Part shown: piece by piece, positions 42,240-51,212 of the stretch
How the letters are laid out: the number at the start of each line of letters is the position of its first letter
Numbering within the stretch: the first letter of the stretch is position 1
Assembly: GCF_014673495.1 (NCBI RefSeq)
Contig: NZ_CP051006.1
Location: 5,828,001-5,892,000, forward strand
DNA: 64,000 bases
Direction of reading: 5' to 3'
Source of the DNA: Streptomyces griseofuscus
GTDB taxonomy: Bacteria > Actinomycetota > Actinomycetes > Streptomycetales > Streptomycetaceae
Program-made: the position numbers and the translations under genes
Notes under the pieces: model-generated
What the model saw: the letters and a program-made list of their open reading frames with translations, nothing else
What the model was told of the DNA's origin: nothing
Databases searched by the model: none

Positions 42240-43217
42240 TCAGCGCACGGAGAAGCCGTACACCGTCTCCGACCGGTACACCTCGCCGGGGCGCAGCACC
42301 GTGGACGGGAAGTCCGGATGGTTCGGGGAGTCCGGGAAGTGCTGGGTCTCCAGGGCGATCCCGTCGCAGGGGGCGAAGGGCGCCGGGAGATGGTCGCCGG
42401 TGTAGAGCTGGAGGCCGGGCTCGGTCGTCGCGACGGTGAGGGTACGGCCGGACGACGGGTCGTGCAGCTCGGCGACCTGCTCGGGTACCCCGGTAACTCC
42501 CTTGTCCAGCACGAAGTTGTGGTCGTACCCCGTGCCCACCTTGCGGGCACTACGGAAGTCGAAGCGCGAGCCGGCCACCTCGCGCAGCTCGCCCGTGGGG
42601 ATCAGATCCTCGCCGGTCGGCGTCAACCGGGAGGCGGCCAGCCGCAGTTCGTGCCCGGCCGCCGAACCCGCCCCGGAACCGGCCAGGTTGAAGTAGCCGT
42701 GGCTGGTGAGCGCGACCACCGTCGGCGCGTCCGTCCTCGCCTCGTACGCGATCCGCAGCGCACCGTCGGCGTCCAGCGTGTACGTCACCGCCACGTCCAG
42801 CCGGCCGGGGAAGCCCTCCTCGCCGTGCGGACTCACCCGGGCCAGCCGCACCCCGTGCTCGACGCCGGTCGCCTCCCACACCCGCTTGTCGAACCCGTGC
42901 GCACCTCCGTGCAGCACATTGGGCCCCTCGTTCGGCTCCAGGGCGTACACCACGTCGTCCAGCGGGAACCGCGCCCCCGCGAGCCGGTTGGCGTACCGCC
43001 CGATCAACGCGCCCAGGTACGGCTCCGGATGCGCGAGATAGCCGTCGAGACCGGCGAACCCGAGCACCACGTCCGCCGTCCGCCCCTCCCGGTCCGGCAC
43101 CTCCACGGAGCGCACGATCCCGCCGTACGTCAGAACCTCCACCCGCGTCCCGCCCCGCTGAAGCGTCCAGCGGTGGACCTCGGTGCCGTCGGGAAGTGTG
43201 CCGAAGAGTTCGCTCAT
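42240..43217 (-). CDS. galM: Aldose 1-epimerase (galactose mutarotase)
   Basis: This 325-residue beta-sandwich enzyme interconverts the alpha and beta anomers of aldoses, feeding the Leloir pathway. The catalytic His173 is in LTSHGYFNL, the catalytic Glu290 in ALETQHFPDSPN, and the substrate-binding NVLHGGAHGFDKR and GRYANRL segments are intact. The ATG at 43217 gives the usual family length. It is divergent from the SRPBCC gene at 43264 and convergent with the Tat-exported gene across a shared terminator. No galactose operon genes are adjacent. Confidence 0.92.
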   Translation of the reverse strand: MSELFGTLPDGTEVHRWTLQRGGTRVEVLTYGGIVRSVEVPDREGRTADVVLGFAGLDGYLAHPEPYLGALIGRYANRLAGARFPLDDVVYALEPNEGPNVLHGGAHGFDKRVWEATGVEHGVRLARVSPHGEEGFPGRLDVAVTYTLDADGALRIAYEARTDAPTVVALTSHGYFNLAGSGAGSAAGHELRLAASRLTPTGEDLIPTGELREVAGSRFDFRSARKVGTGYDHNFVLDKGVTGVPEQVAELHDPSSGRTLTVATTEPGLQLYTGDHLPAPFAPCDGIALETQHFPDSPNHPDFPSTVLRPGEVYRSETVYGFSVR

Positions 43218-43263
43218 GCCGAAACCCTAGGTGACCGGGGCGGGGCTCTGTAGCGTGCCGGGC

Positions 43264-43761
43264 ATGCGACCCGTGACCGTGTCGACCGAGGTTCCGTACC
43301 CGCCCGAGCGGGTCCATGACTTCCTCGAAGTGATGGCCCACCACGAGCGGTTCACCGACCACTATCTGACCGACTGGCGCTACAGCGGCCCGAGCCGCGG
43401 CTTCGGCGCCCGCGCCACCGTCACCGCAGCCCTCGGCGGCACGCGGACCGATGTCGGCATCGAGGTGATCAACTCCGAGCCGCCGCACCGCATCGTCGAG
43501 CACAACGTCAGCGCGGGCGGCCGCCGCCAGGCCCATGGCATATACGCCATCGCCCCGCTCCCGGACGGCGCCGGCAGCCGGGTCTCCTTCACCTACACCT
43601 GGCTGTGCGCACCGCTGCCCGAACGCCTGCTGGCCCCCGTCGTGCGCGCCGCGATGCGCCGCGCCAACCACACGGTCATGCGCCGCCTGGCCGCCGAGCT
43701 GGCCCGGTACGAGGGGGAGGACGACGGCATGGGTGCTACGCCACCGGACCGGCGGCCGTGA
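43264..43761 (+). CDS. SRPBCC-family protein
   Basis: This 165-residue protein has the START/Bet v1-like pattern: an opening strand TVSTEVPYPPERV and helix, central strands with VIEVINSEPPHRIVEH-like composition, and a long C-terminal helix RAAMRRANHTVMRRLAAELARY. Such folds bind hydrophobic ligands in polyketide cyclases and related proteins; the ligand here is unknown. Its 3' end overlaps the convergent GDSL gene by 26 bp. It stands alone. Confidence 0.85.
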   Translation: MRPVTVSTEVPYPPERVHDFLEVMAHHERFTDHYLTDWRYSGPSRGFGARATVTAALGGTRTDVGIEVINSEPPHRIVEHNVSAGGRRQAHGIYAIAPLPDGAGSRVSFTYTWLCAPLPERLLAPVVRAAMRRANHTVMRRLAAELARYEGEDDGMGATPPDRRP

Positions 43762-44620
43762 CCGTCCGGTAGGCGATCGACGCCAGCCGGGCCTGGCCGT
43801 CCCTGCTGGGGTGGAACCAGTCCCAGTGGCTGAGCTGGTCGGTGTCGAAGCGGTAGTCGTACACCGCGTTGCCGTCGAAGCGGCAGCGGCGGTCGGTGGC
43901 GCAGACCTCCTTCAGCACCTTGTTGTAGGCCACCACCCGGTCCTCGACCTGGTCGCGCCGGTGCTCGGCCGCCTCGCCCAGGTCGTCGGCGTCGCCCAGC
44001 ATCGAGGGGCAGATACCGAGCTTCCAGACCTCCTTGCCCAGCGGATTGCCCCGGCCCTGCTCCCAGAGCCGCTTCAGGTTCGGCACGCTGGCGACGTACA
44101 CCTGTGTCTTCGGGGCGGTCGCGCGCAGGGTGCGCAGGGCCTCCTCGAAGTCCGCGCGGAAGCCTGCCACCGGGGTCATCGCCCGGGTGGAGGAGCGGCA
44201 GGCGTCGTTCGCGCCGACCATCACGGTGACCAGTTCCGGGTCGCGACTCGCCGCATCGGCCATCTGCTGCGAAAGATCCGCCATTCGGGCGCCCGTCATC
44301 GCGTAGTTCCAGCTGTGCGTGGCCGCGCCCGCCGCGCCGAGGAGTCGTACCGCCAGACTCTCCACCTGGGCGTCGCTGCCCGTCGCCCAGGAGACCTCGG
44401 GGCAGTCGGACAGCACCGTGCACGCGTCGAAGCCCCGGGTGATGGAGTCGCCGACCGCGGCGATCGAGGCCGGACTGCGGTTCCACACCGGTGCCTTGAC
44501 GGCCTGGGCCCCGGTGGACCTGGCCGCGGGCGAGCCCTGGGCGTCGCACCCGGCGACGCCCAGGGCGGTGGCCGCCGCCACGGCCAGGGCGAGCCGCGCC
44601 CGGTGGCTTCGCTTCCGCAT
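43736..44620 (-). CDS. SGNH/GDSL hydrolase, lipoprotein
   Basis: This 294-residue protein has a lipobox GVAGC (Cys25) and the GDSL motifs: block I AVGDSITRG with Ser59, block III VMVGAND, and the terminal SHWDWFHPSRDG with Asp267 and His270. These are esterases or lipases acting outside the cell; the substrate is not evident. The ATG at 44620 has GAGGAG about ten bases upstream. It is divergent from the DUF3145 gene, with a 256-bp gap in which I see no convincing promoter pair. Confidence 0.9.
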   Translation of the reverse strand: MRKRSHRARLALAVAAATALGVAGCDAQGSPAARSTGAQAVKAPVWNRSPASIAAVGDSITRGFDACTVLSDCPEVSWATGSDAQVESLAVRLLGAAGAATHSWNYAMTGARMADLSQQMADAASRDPELVTVMVGANDACRSSTRAMTPVAGFRADFEEALRTLRATAPKTQVYVASVPNLKRLWEQGRGNPLGKEVWKLGICPSMLGDADDLGEAAEHRRDQVEDRVVAYNKVLKEVCATDRRCRFDGNAVYDYRFDTDQLSHWDWFHPSRDGQARLASIAYRTVTAAGPVA

Positions 44621-44876
44621 TCCTGGTGCTCTCCTCGTTCGAAGTCGGGTGCTTTCCCCCATAACAACGTGCGAGGGTTCCCGGCGCCGGGTCCGCTGGA
44701 ACGAACGGGGCCCGTACAAGCGTCCCCCTGGGTGAATGGTGAAGGATTCCTGGCACCGGGACCGACGGTACGTCACACTCCTTGCCCCGCCGCAAGGTAG
44801 CCTCGCCATCAGCGCGGCCGTGGTGCCACAGCCGCCGGCAAGCCAGCAAGATGTCCCGCTCTGCCCGGAGGTTCCG

Positions 44877-45371
44877 GTGACGACACGTGGAGTTCTGTAC
44901 GTGCACTCCGCGCCGCGCGCGCTGTGCCCGCACGTCGAGTGGGCCATCGCCGGGGTGCTCGGCACGCGCGTCAACCTCGACTGGATCCGGCAGCCCGCCG
45001 CTCCCGGCACCTGGCGCTCGGAGTTCTCCTGGCAGGGCCGGCCCGGCACCGCCTCCAAGCTGGCCTCCGCGCTGCGCGGCTGGCATCTGCTGCGCTTCGA
45101 GGTCACCGCGGAGCCCTGCGCCACCGCCGAGGGCGAGCGCTACAGCTGCACCCCCGACCTGGGCATCTTCCACGCCGTCACCGGTATCCACGGCGACATC
45201 CTCATCCCCGAGGACCGTCTGCGCGCCGCCCTCACCCGCTCCCAGCGCGAGGAGACCGACCTGGAGGCCGAGATCGCCAAGCTGCTCGGCAAGCCGTGGG
45301 ACGACGAGCTGGAGCCGTTCCGGTACGCCGGTGAGGGCGCGCCGGTGCGGTGGCTGCACCAGGTGGTCTGA
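44877..45371 (+). CDS. DUF3145 protein
   Basis: This 164-residue actinobacterial protein (opening TTRGVLYVHSAPRALCPHVE) belongs to the conserved DUF3145 family. The GTG at 44877 has GGAGG five bases upstream. Its place next to the fabF end of the fatty acid synthase operon is, as I recall, conserved in Streptomyces. A strong perfect hairpin follows. No function is known. Confidence 0.9.
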   Translation: MTTRGVLYVHSAPRALCPHVEWAIAGVLGTRVNLDWIRQPAAPGTWRSEFSWQGRPGTASKLASALRGWHLLRFEVTAEPCATAEGERYSCTPDLGIFHAVTGIHGDILIPEDRLRAALTRSQREETDLEAEIAKLLGKPWDDELEPFRYAGEGAPVRWLHQVV

Positions 45372-45420
45372 GCACGGCCGGTTTCACCCGCGTACGTATG
45401 CGTTCGTTCGCGTGCACGAG

Positions 45421-45452
45421 GAAGGGCCCCCACCAGCCGGTGGGGGCCCTTC
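45421..45452. terminator. Bidirectional terminator between DUF3145 and fabF genes
   Basis: GAAGGGCCCCCACC (45421-45434) and GGTGGGGGCCCTTC (45439-45452) are perfect 14-bp arms with an AGCC loop, ending 11 bases before the fabF stop. It can end both convergent transcripts. Confidence 0.9.
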
Positions 45453-45463
45453 TCGCCGCGTAC

Positions 45464-46726
45464 TCAGACCGTGCGGAACGCCAGCACCACGTTGTGGCCG
45501 CCGAACCCGAACGAGTCGTTCAGCGCGGCGATCCGGCCCTCCGGAAGCTGCCGGGCCTCGCCGACCACGACATCAGCGTTGACCTCGGGGTCGAGGTCCT
45601 TCAGGTTGATCGTCGGGGGCGCCGTACGGTTCACCAGCGCCAGGATCGACGCCACCGTCTCGATGCCGCCGGCGCCACCGAGCAGATGACCGGTCATCGA
45701 CTTGGTGGCGGAGATCGCCAGGTGCTCGACGTCGTCGCCGAGCACCTTCCACAGCGCCTTGATCTCGGCGACATCACCCTGCGGGGTGGACGTGGCGTGC
45801 GCGTTGACGTGTACGACCTCGGCCGGCTTCAGATCCGTGCTGTCCAGCAGGTTCTGGAGCGCGTGCGCGATCCCGTTGCCCGAGGGCTCCGGCTGCGTGA
45901 TGTGGTGGCTGTCGGCGGAGATGCCCTGGCCGACCGCCTCCACGTAGATCCGGGCGCCGCGCGCCTTCGCGTGCTCCTCGGACTCCAGGATGACCACACC
46001 GGCGCCCTCGCCGAGCACGAAACCGTCGCGGCCCGTGTCGAAGGGCCGGGACGCGCCCGAGGGGTCGTCGTTGTTCTTGGACATCGCCATCATGTTGCCG
46101 AAGGCGACGATGGGCAGCGGGTGGATCGCGGCCTCGGTGCCACCGGCGATGACCACGTCCGCACGCCCGGTGCGGATCATCTCGATCGCGTACCCGATGG
46201 CCTCGGCGCCGGAGGCGCAGGCCGACACGGGGGTGTGCACGCCGGCGCGGGCGCCCAGGTCGATACCGACGTTGGCCGCCGGGGAGTTGGGCATGAGCAT
46301 CGGCACGGTGTGCGGGGAGACACGGCGTACGCCCTTCTCCCGCAGCACGTCGTACTGGTCGAGCAGCGTCGTCACACCGCCGATGCCGGAGGCGATCACC
46401 GTGCCGAGGCGGTCGGGGTTGACGGACGTGTCCTCGCCGGCCCGTGCGGTGAAGCCGGCGTCCTGCCAGGCCTCACGCGCGGCGATCAGCGCGAACTGCG
46501 CCGAGCGGTCGAGCTTGCGGGCCTGCGGCCGGGGGATGATCTCACCCGGCTCGACGGCGATACGAGCGGCGATGCGGACCGGCAGGTCCGTCGCCCACTC
46601 CTCTTCCAGGAGACGGACACCGGACTTGCCGGCGACCAGGGCCTCCCAGAACGAAGCTACGTCGCCACCCAGCGGTGTGGTTGCGCCGATACCGGTGACG
46701 ACCACGGTGCGATTGGTCGGGCTCAC
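45464..46726 (-). CDS. fabF: 3-oxoacyl-ACP synthase II
   Basis: This 420-residue thiolase-fold condensing enzyme extends acyl-ACP with malonyl-ACP in type II fatty acid synthesis. The catalytic residues are Cys170 (PVSACASG), His310 (VNAHATSTPQGD) and His347 with Lys342 (TKSMTGHLL). The C-terminal NDSFGFGGHN glycine loop is intact. The start is the GTG at 46726. It is last in the fabD-fabH-acpP-fabF operon and its transcript ends at a strong hairpin. Confidence 0.97.
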   Translation of the reverse strand: MSPTNRTVVVTGIGATTPLGGDVASFWEALVAGKSGVRLLEEEWATDLPVRIAARIAVEPGEIIPRPQARKLDRSAQFALIAAREAWQDAGFTARAGEDTSVNPDRLGTVIASGIGGVTTLLDQYDVLREKGVRRVSPHTVPMLMPNSPAANVGIDLGARAGVHTPVSACASGAEAIGYAIEMIRTGRADVVIAGGTEAAIHPLPIVAFGNMMAMSKNNDDPSGASRPFDTGRDGFVLGEGAGVVILESEEHAKARGARIYVEAVGQGISADSHHITQPEPSGNGIAHALQNLLDSTDLKPAEVVHVNAHATSTPQGDVAEIKALWKVLGDDVEHLAISATKSMTGHLLGGAGGIETVASILALVNRTAPPTINLKDLDPEVNADVVVGEARQLPEGRIAALNDSFGFGGHNVVLAFRTV

Positions 46727-46840
46727 GGGAATTCTTTCTCCAACGGATGCGGGAATCTACGGCGCCACCGCCGGGTGGCGGGGCCTTGCCGGCCCGATGG
46801 CCTCGCGGCCTGACGGGCCGTAAGGGCCTCAGCGTATGGC

Positions 46841-47089
46841 TCAGGCCTGGTGCTTGAGGATGTAGTCGGTCGCGTCGCCGACGGTCTTGAGGTTCTTGAC
46901 GTCCTCGTCCGGGATCTTCACGTCGAAGCGCTCCTCGGCGGCGACGACGACCTCGACCATGGACAGCGAGTCGACGTCCAGGTCGTCGGTGAAGGACTTG
47001 TCCACCTGGACGTCCTCAACCGGGATGCCGGCGATCTCGTTGACGATTTCGGCGAGACCTTCGACGATCTCTTCCTGGGTGGCGGCCAT
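46841..47089 (-). CDS. acpP: Acyl carrier protein of fatty acid synthesis
   Basis: This 82-residue acidic helical protein carries acyl chains on a phosphopantetheine arm at Ser41 in DVDSLSMVE. The ATG at 47089 follows AAGGAG about nine bases upstream; the upstream in-frame ATGs would add residues foreign to the family. It lies between fabH and fabF in the operon, with 114 bp before fabF. Confidence 0.97.
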   Translation of the reverse strand: MAATQEEIVEGLAEIVNEIAGIPVEDVQVDKSFTDDLDVDSLSMVEVVVAAEERFDVKIPDEDVKNLKTVGDATDYILKHQA

Positions 47090-47170
47090 GTCAGGCGCTC
47101 CTTCTTCGATGTTCCAGACGGTTTGTGGCATTTGTCCCCCCACCGGATCGCACGATCCGGCACGGAGTGC

Positions 47171-48202
47171 CTAGGGGAGGGTAACGACCGTGGCGGCGTA
47201 GACGAGACCCGCCCCGAATCCGATGACGAGCGCGGTGTCACCGCTCTTCGCCTCCCCGGTCGCCAGGAGCCGCTCCATGGCGAGCGGGATCGAGGCGGCC
47301 GAGGTGTTGCCGGTGGTGCGGATGTCACGGGCGACCGTGACATGCTCCGGCAGCTTGAGAGTCTTCACCATCGAGTCGATGATCCGCACATTGGCCTGGT
47401 GCGGGATGAAGACGTCCAGGTCCTCCGAGGTGATCCCGGCCGCGTCCAGCGCCTGCTGGGCGACCTTCGCCATCTCGAACACGGCCCAGCGGAACACCGC
47501 CTGGCCCTCCTGCGTGATCGCGGGGAACTTGATGTTTCCCTCGCGGTCCAGCGGAAGCTCGTTGACATCGCCGACGTGGAAACGGTCCCACGAGACGGTC
47601 TGCTTGATGATCGTGGACTTGTCGCCCTCGGAGCCCCACACGGTCGGGCCGATGGCCGGCTCCTTGGAGGGGCCGACGACGACCGCGCCCGCGCCGTCAC
47701 CGAACAGGAAGGCCGTGGCCCGGTCCTCCAGGTCGGTCAGGTCGCTGAGCCGCTCCACGCCGATCACCACGACGTACTCGGCGGAGCCCTCCACGACCAT
47801 GCCCTTGGCCAGGGTGAGGCCGTAGCCGAAGCCCGCGCAGCCGGCCGAGATGTCGAAGGCGGCCGCCTTCTCGGTGCCGAGCTGGTCGGCGATCGAGGTG
47901 GCGATGGCCGGGGTCTGGGCGAAGTGCGACACCGTCGACACGACGACCGCGCCGACCTGCGAGGCATCGATACCGGCGTCGGCGATCGCCTTGCCGGCCG
48001 CCTCGACCGACATCGCGGCCACCGTCTCCTCGGGGCCCGCCCAGTGCCGGGTCTCGATGCCGGAGCGCGAGCGGATCCACTCGTCGGACGAGTCGATCTT
48101 CTCCAGGATCACCTCGTTGGGCACCACACGGGTCGGACGGTAGCCGCCGACACCGAGGATGCGCGCGTACGGGGCGCCCTTGCTGGGCTTGATCTTCGCC
48201 AT
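47171..48202 (-). CDS. fabH: 3-oxoacyl-ACP synthase III
   Basis: This 343-residue enzyme starts fatty acid chains from acyl-CoA and malonyl-ACP; in Streptomyces it accepts branched starters. The triad is Cys122 (SAGCAGFGYG), His268 (PHQANVRI) and Asn299 (TGNTSAAS). It is second in the operon, 34 bp after fabD. Confidence 0.97.
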   Translation of the reverse strand: MAKIKPSKGAPYARILGVGGYRPTRVVPNEVILEKIDSSDEWIRSRSGIETRHWAGPEETVAAMSVEAAGKAIADAGIDASQVGAVVVSTVSHFAQTPAIATSIADQLGTEKAAAFDISAGCAGFGYGLTLAKGMVVEGSAEYVVVIGVERLSDLTDLEDRATAFLFGDGAGAVVVGPSKEPAIGPTVWGSEGDKSTIIKQTVSWDRFHVGDVNELPLDREGNIKFPAITQEGQAVFRWAVFEMAKVAQQALDAAGITSEDLDVFIPHQANVRIIDSMVKTLKLPEHVTVARDIRTTGNTSAASIPLAMERLLATGEAKSGDTALVIGFGAGLVYAATVVTLP

Positions 48203-48236
48203 CTACGGCTCCTTATGCGTCAGGCGTCGGCATGCG

Positions 48237-49169
48237 TCAGGCTTCGGCGTGCTCGGCGATGAGCGCACGGGCGGCGTCGAGGTCGTCGGGGGTCTTCAGG
48301 GCCAGCGTCTTGACGCCGGGCAGCGCCCGCTTGGCCAGTCCGGTGAGCGTGCCGCCGGGGCACACCTCGATGAGCGCGGTGACGCCCAGCTCCTTGAACG
48401 TCTCCATGCACAGGTCCCAGCGCACCGGGTTGGCCACCTGGCCGACCAGGCGCTCCAGTACCTCGGCGCCGGATGTGACGGACCTGCCGTCCTTGTTGGA
48501 CACGTAGGGGACCTCGGGGTCGGCGGGCACGAGGTCGGCGGCGGCCTTGGCCAGCGTCTCGACCGCGGGGGCCATGTGCCGGGTGTGGAAGGCGCCGGCC
48601 ACCTTCAGCGGGACGACCTTGCGCACGCCTTCGGGCTTGTCCTCGCTCAGCGCGGCCAGCTGCTCCAGCGTGCCCGCCGCGACGATCTGCCCCGCGCCGT
48701 TGATGTTCGCCGGCGTCAGGCCCAGCTTCTCCAGGTGCGCGACCGAGGTCTCCGGGTCGCCGCCGAGCAGCGCCGACATACCGGTCTCGGTGATCGCGGC
48801 GGCGTCCGCCATGGCGAGGCCACGGGTGCGGACCAGCTGGAGGGCCGCGGCGTCCGACAGCACGCCCGCGAAGGCGGCCGCGGTGATCTCGCCGACGCTG
48901 TGCCCGGCCACCGCGCCCGGCGCGATCTCCGACATGGCACCGAGTGCCGCGGCGGACAGGATCCCGGCGGCGACCAGCAGCGGCTGGGCCACGGCGGTGT
49001 CACGGATCGCGTCGGCGTCGGCCTGGGTTCCGTAGTGCACCAGATCGAGGCCGATGGCGTCCGACCACGCGGCGACACGGTCGGCGGCACCGGGGAGTTC
49101 GAGCCAGGGGGTCAGGAAGCCGGGCGTCTGGGCGCCCTGGCCGGGAGCGACGAGTACGAGCACTCTCAC
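48237..49169 (-). CDS. fabD: Malonyl-CoA:ACP transacylase
   Basis: This 310-residue enzyme loads malonyl groups onto ACP for fatty acid and aromatic polyketide synthesis. It has PGQGAQ near the start, nucleophile Ser91 in AGHSVGE and His195 in GAFHTRH. The GTG start at 49169 follows a purine-rich AAGAGAGAGT. It is the first gene of the fab operon, with an inverted repeat 61-81 bp upstream next to the fasR stop. Confidence 0.97.
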   Translation of the reverse strand: MRVLVLVAPGQGAQTPGFLTPWLELPGAADRVAAWSDAIGLDLVHYGTQADADAIRDTAVAQPLLVAAGILSAAALGAMSEIAPGAVAGHSVGEITAAAFAGVLSDAAALQLVRTRGLAMADAAAITETGMSALLGGDPETSVAHLEKLGLTPANINGAGQIVAAGTLEQLAALSEDKPEGVRKVVPLKVAGAFHTRHMAPAVETLAKAAADLVPADPEVPYVSNKDGRSVTSGAEVLERLVGQVANPVRWDLCMETFKELGVTALIEVCPGGTLTGLAKRALPGVKTLALKTPDDLDAARALIAEHAEA

Positions 49170-49229
49170 ACTCTCTCTTGGGTACGGGCACGGCCGCCCG
49201 TGGGGACAGGGACGAAGAACACGAAGGGC

Positions 49230-49250
49230 TTTTGTTGACCTCTGACAAAA
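49230..49250. promoter_or_regulatory. Candidate FasR operator upstream of fabD
   Basis: TTTTGT (49230-49235) and ACAAAA (49245-49250) form a dyad around nine bases, between the fasR stop and fabD start. FasR is known in S. coelicolor to bind the fabD promoter and activate the operon; that this dyad is the site is inferred. Confidence 0.6.
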
Positions 49251-49252
49251 CG

Positions 49253-50458
49253 CTATGCCTGAGGGTCACCGTCGGCCAGGCGCCCCAGGATGAGCGCGAT
49301 CCGTAGCGTGAACGCGGATCGTACATCCGAAGGCGACCACCCGGTGACGTCTGTCACACGTCGGAGCCGGTAGCGCACGGTGTTCGGGTGAACGAAGAGC
49401 ATCCGTGCCGCGCCCTCCAGGCTGCTCGCCTGCTCCAGGTAGACACTCAGGGTTTCCAGGAGTGCCGAGCCGGCCTCTCCCAGCGGTCTGTAGATCTCCT
49501 CCACCAACTGCTCACGGGCGCCCGGATCGCCCGCGATCGCGCGCTCCGGCAGCAGATCGTCCGCCAGCACGGGCCGCGGCGCGTCCTGCCACGCCGTGCA
49601 CGCCTTCAGCCCGGCCGCGGCGGCCTGCGCGGACCGGGTGGCGGCCAGCAGGTCCGGTACGACGGGACCGGCGACCACCGGGCCCGCCGCGTAGGGCCCG
49701 ATCAGTGACTTCGCCACCGCGAGCGGGTTGGGGCTGCCGCCCGCGATCACCACGAGGCGATTGCCCAGCACCCCGGTGAGCACCTGGAGTTTGGCGTGCC
49801 GCGCCGCCCGCCGGATCGCCTCCACGGTCAGCTCGCTGTCCCCGTCCGGGGCGGTGCCGAGGACGACGCACACATGCTCGGGAGAGTTCCAGCCCAGCGC
49901 GGCGGCCCGGCTGACGGCGCCCTCGTCGGCCTCGCCGCTGAGCACGGCGTTGACCACCAGCGACTCCAGACGCGCGTCCCAGGCACCGCGTGCCTCGGCG
50001 GCCTGGGCGTACACCTGGGCGGTCGCGAAGGCGATCTCCCGCGCGTACACCAGCAGTGCCTCGCGCAGCACCCGCTCGTCGCCCGGGGCGGCCACCTCGT
50101 CGATGGCGCTCTCCATGACCTCGATGGTGGTGCGCACCATCTCCACGGTCTGCCGCAGCGTGATCGCCCGGGTCAGCTCGCGCGGCGCGGTCCCGAAGAC
50201 GTCCGTGGAGATCGCCTGCGGGGTGTCCGGGCGCCGGAACCACTCGGTGAACGCCGCGATGCCCGCCTGGGCGACCAGCCCGATCCAGGACCGGTTCTCC
50301 GGGGGCATCGCCCGGTACCACGGCAGGGTCTCGTCCATCCGTGCGATCGCCTGGGCCGCGAGACTCCCGGAGGACTTCTCCAGCCGTTTCAGGGTCGCCG
50401 CGTGCGTATGGACGACGGACGCTGCGGGGTCACCAGGGTGGGATTCGGGTTCGGGCAC
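49253..50458 (-). CDS. fasR: PucR/CdaR-family regulator of fatty acid synthesis
   Basis: This 401-residue regulator has a long N-terminal helical region and a GGDEF-like middle segment. The C-terminal PucR helix-turn-helix (SSLEGAARMLFVHPNTVRYRLRR is split here as LEGAARMLFVH and NTVRYRLRR) completes it. In S. coelicolor FasR activates fabD-fabH-acpP-fabF, and it sits directly upstream of that operon here, 83 bp from fabD. The GTG at 50458 has no strong ribosome site. It is divergent from the pirin gene. Confidence 0.93.
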   Translation of the reverse strand: MPEPESHPGDPAASVVHTHAATLKRLEKSSGSLAAQAIARMDETLPWYRAMPPENRSWIGLVAQAGIAAFTEWFRRPDTPQAISTDVFGTAPRELTRAITLRQTVEMVRTTIEVMESAIDEVAAPGDERVLREALLVYAREIAFATAQVYAQAAEARGAWDARLESLVVNAVLSGEADEGAVSRAAALGWNSPEHVCVVLGTAPDGDSELTVEAIRRAARHAKLQVLTGVLGNRLVVIAGGSPNPLAVAKSLIGPYAAGPVVAGPVVPDLLAATRSAQAAAAGLKACTAWQDAPRPVLADDLLPERAIAGDPGAREQLVEEIYRPLGEAGSALLETLSVYLEQASSLEGAARMLFVHPNTVRYRLRRVTDVTGWSPSDVRSAFTLRIALILGRLADGDPQA

Positions 50459-50551
50459 GGGGACAAGAGTGCCTTATCCGGACGGGAGCATGCGTCGCCG
50501 GGTCGGCAACCCGGGGCCCGCGCGCACCGGGGACGGGACTACGGTGGGGAC

Positions 50552-51208
50552 GTGATCGACGTACGGCGCGCCGCCGAGCGCTATCCGGGCGGGGACCCGG
50601 CGGCCGGGATCGAGACCCGCCACGCCTTCTCCTTCGGCCCGCACTACGACCCCGACAACCTGCGCTTCGGCCCGCTGATCGCCTGCAACGAGGAACGGCT
50701 CGCGCCCGGCGCCGGGTTCGACGAACACCCGCACAGCCACACCGAGATCGTCACCTGGGTGATCGAGGGCGAGCTGACCCACCGCGACTCCGCGGGCCAT
50801 GAGCGGACCGTGCGCGCGGGGGACGTCCAGCATCTGAGCGCGGCGGCGGGCGTCCGGCACGTCGAACGCAACGACGGCGAGGGCCCGTTGGCCTTCCTCC
50901 AGATGTGGCTGGCCCCGCTGGAGCCGGGCGGCGAGCCGTCGTACGACATCGTCCCGGGCATCGCCGACGCCACCCCCTACGCCGTCCCGGCCGCGGGCGC
51001 CATGCTGCATGTGCGCCGCCTGGGCGCGGGGGAGCGGACCGCCGTACCGGACGCGGCGTCCCTGTACGTCCATGTCGTACGCGGCGCGGTGCGGCTGGAG
51101 GGCGCGGAGCTGGGCGCGGGGGACGCGGCCCGAATCACCGGCGCGCAGGGCCTTGCCGCGGTCGCGGTGACGCCCGCCGAGCTGCTGGTCTGGGAGCTGT
51201 CCGGCTGA
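50552..51208 (+). CDS. Pirin-family protein
   Basis: This 218-residue bicupin has the metal-binding motif FDEHPHSHTEIVTWV (His59, His61 and Glu65 region) and the second ligand set in AGVRHVERN. Pirins bind iron; some are quercetin dioxygenases and others regulators. The C-terminal cupin is short. The GTG at 50552 follows GGTGGGGA. It is divergent from fasR and its stop lies 4 bp from the stop of the convergent kinase gene. Confidence 0.92.
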   Translation: MIDVRRAAERYPGGDPAAGIETRHAFSFGPHYDPDNLRFGPLIACNEERLAPGAGFDEHPHSHTEIVTWVIEGELTHRDSAGHERTVRAGDVQHLSAAAGVRHVERNDGEGPLAFLQMWLAPLEPGGEPSYDIVPGIADATPYAVPAAGAMLHVRRLGAGERTAVPDAASLYVHVVRGAVRLEGAELGAGDAARITGAQGLAAVAVTPAELLVWELSG

Positions 51209-51212
51209 CGGC

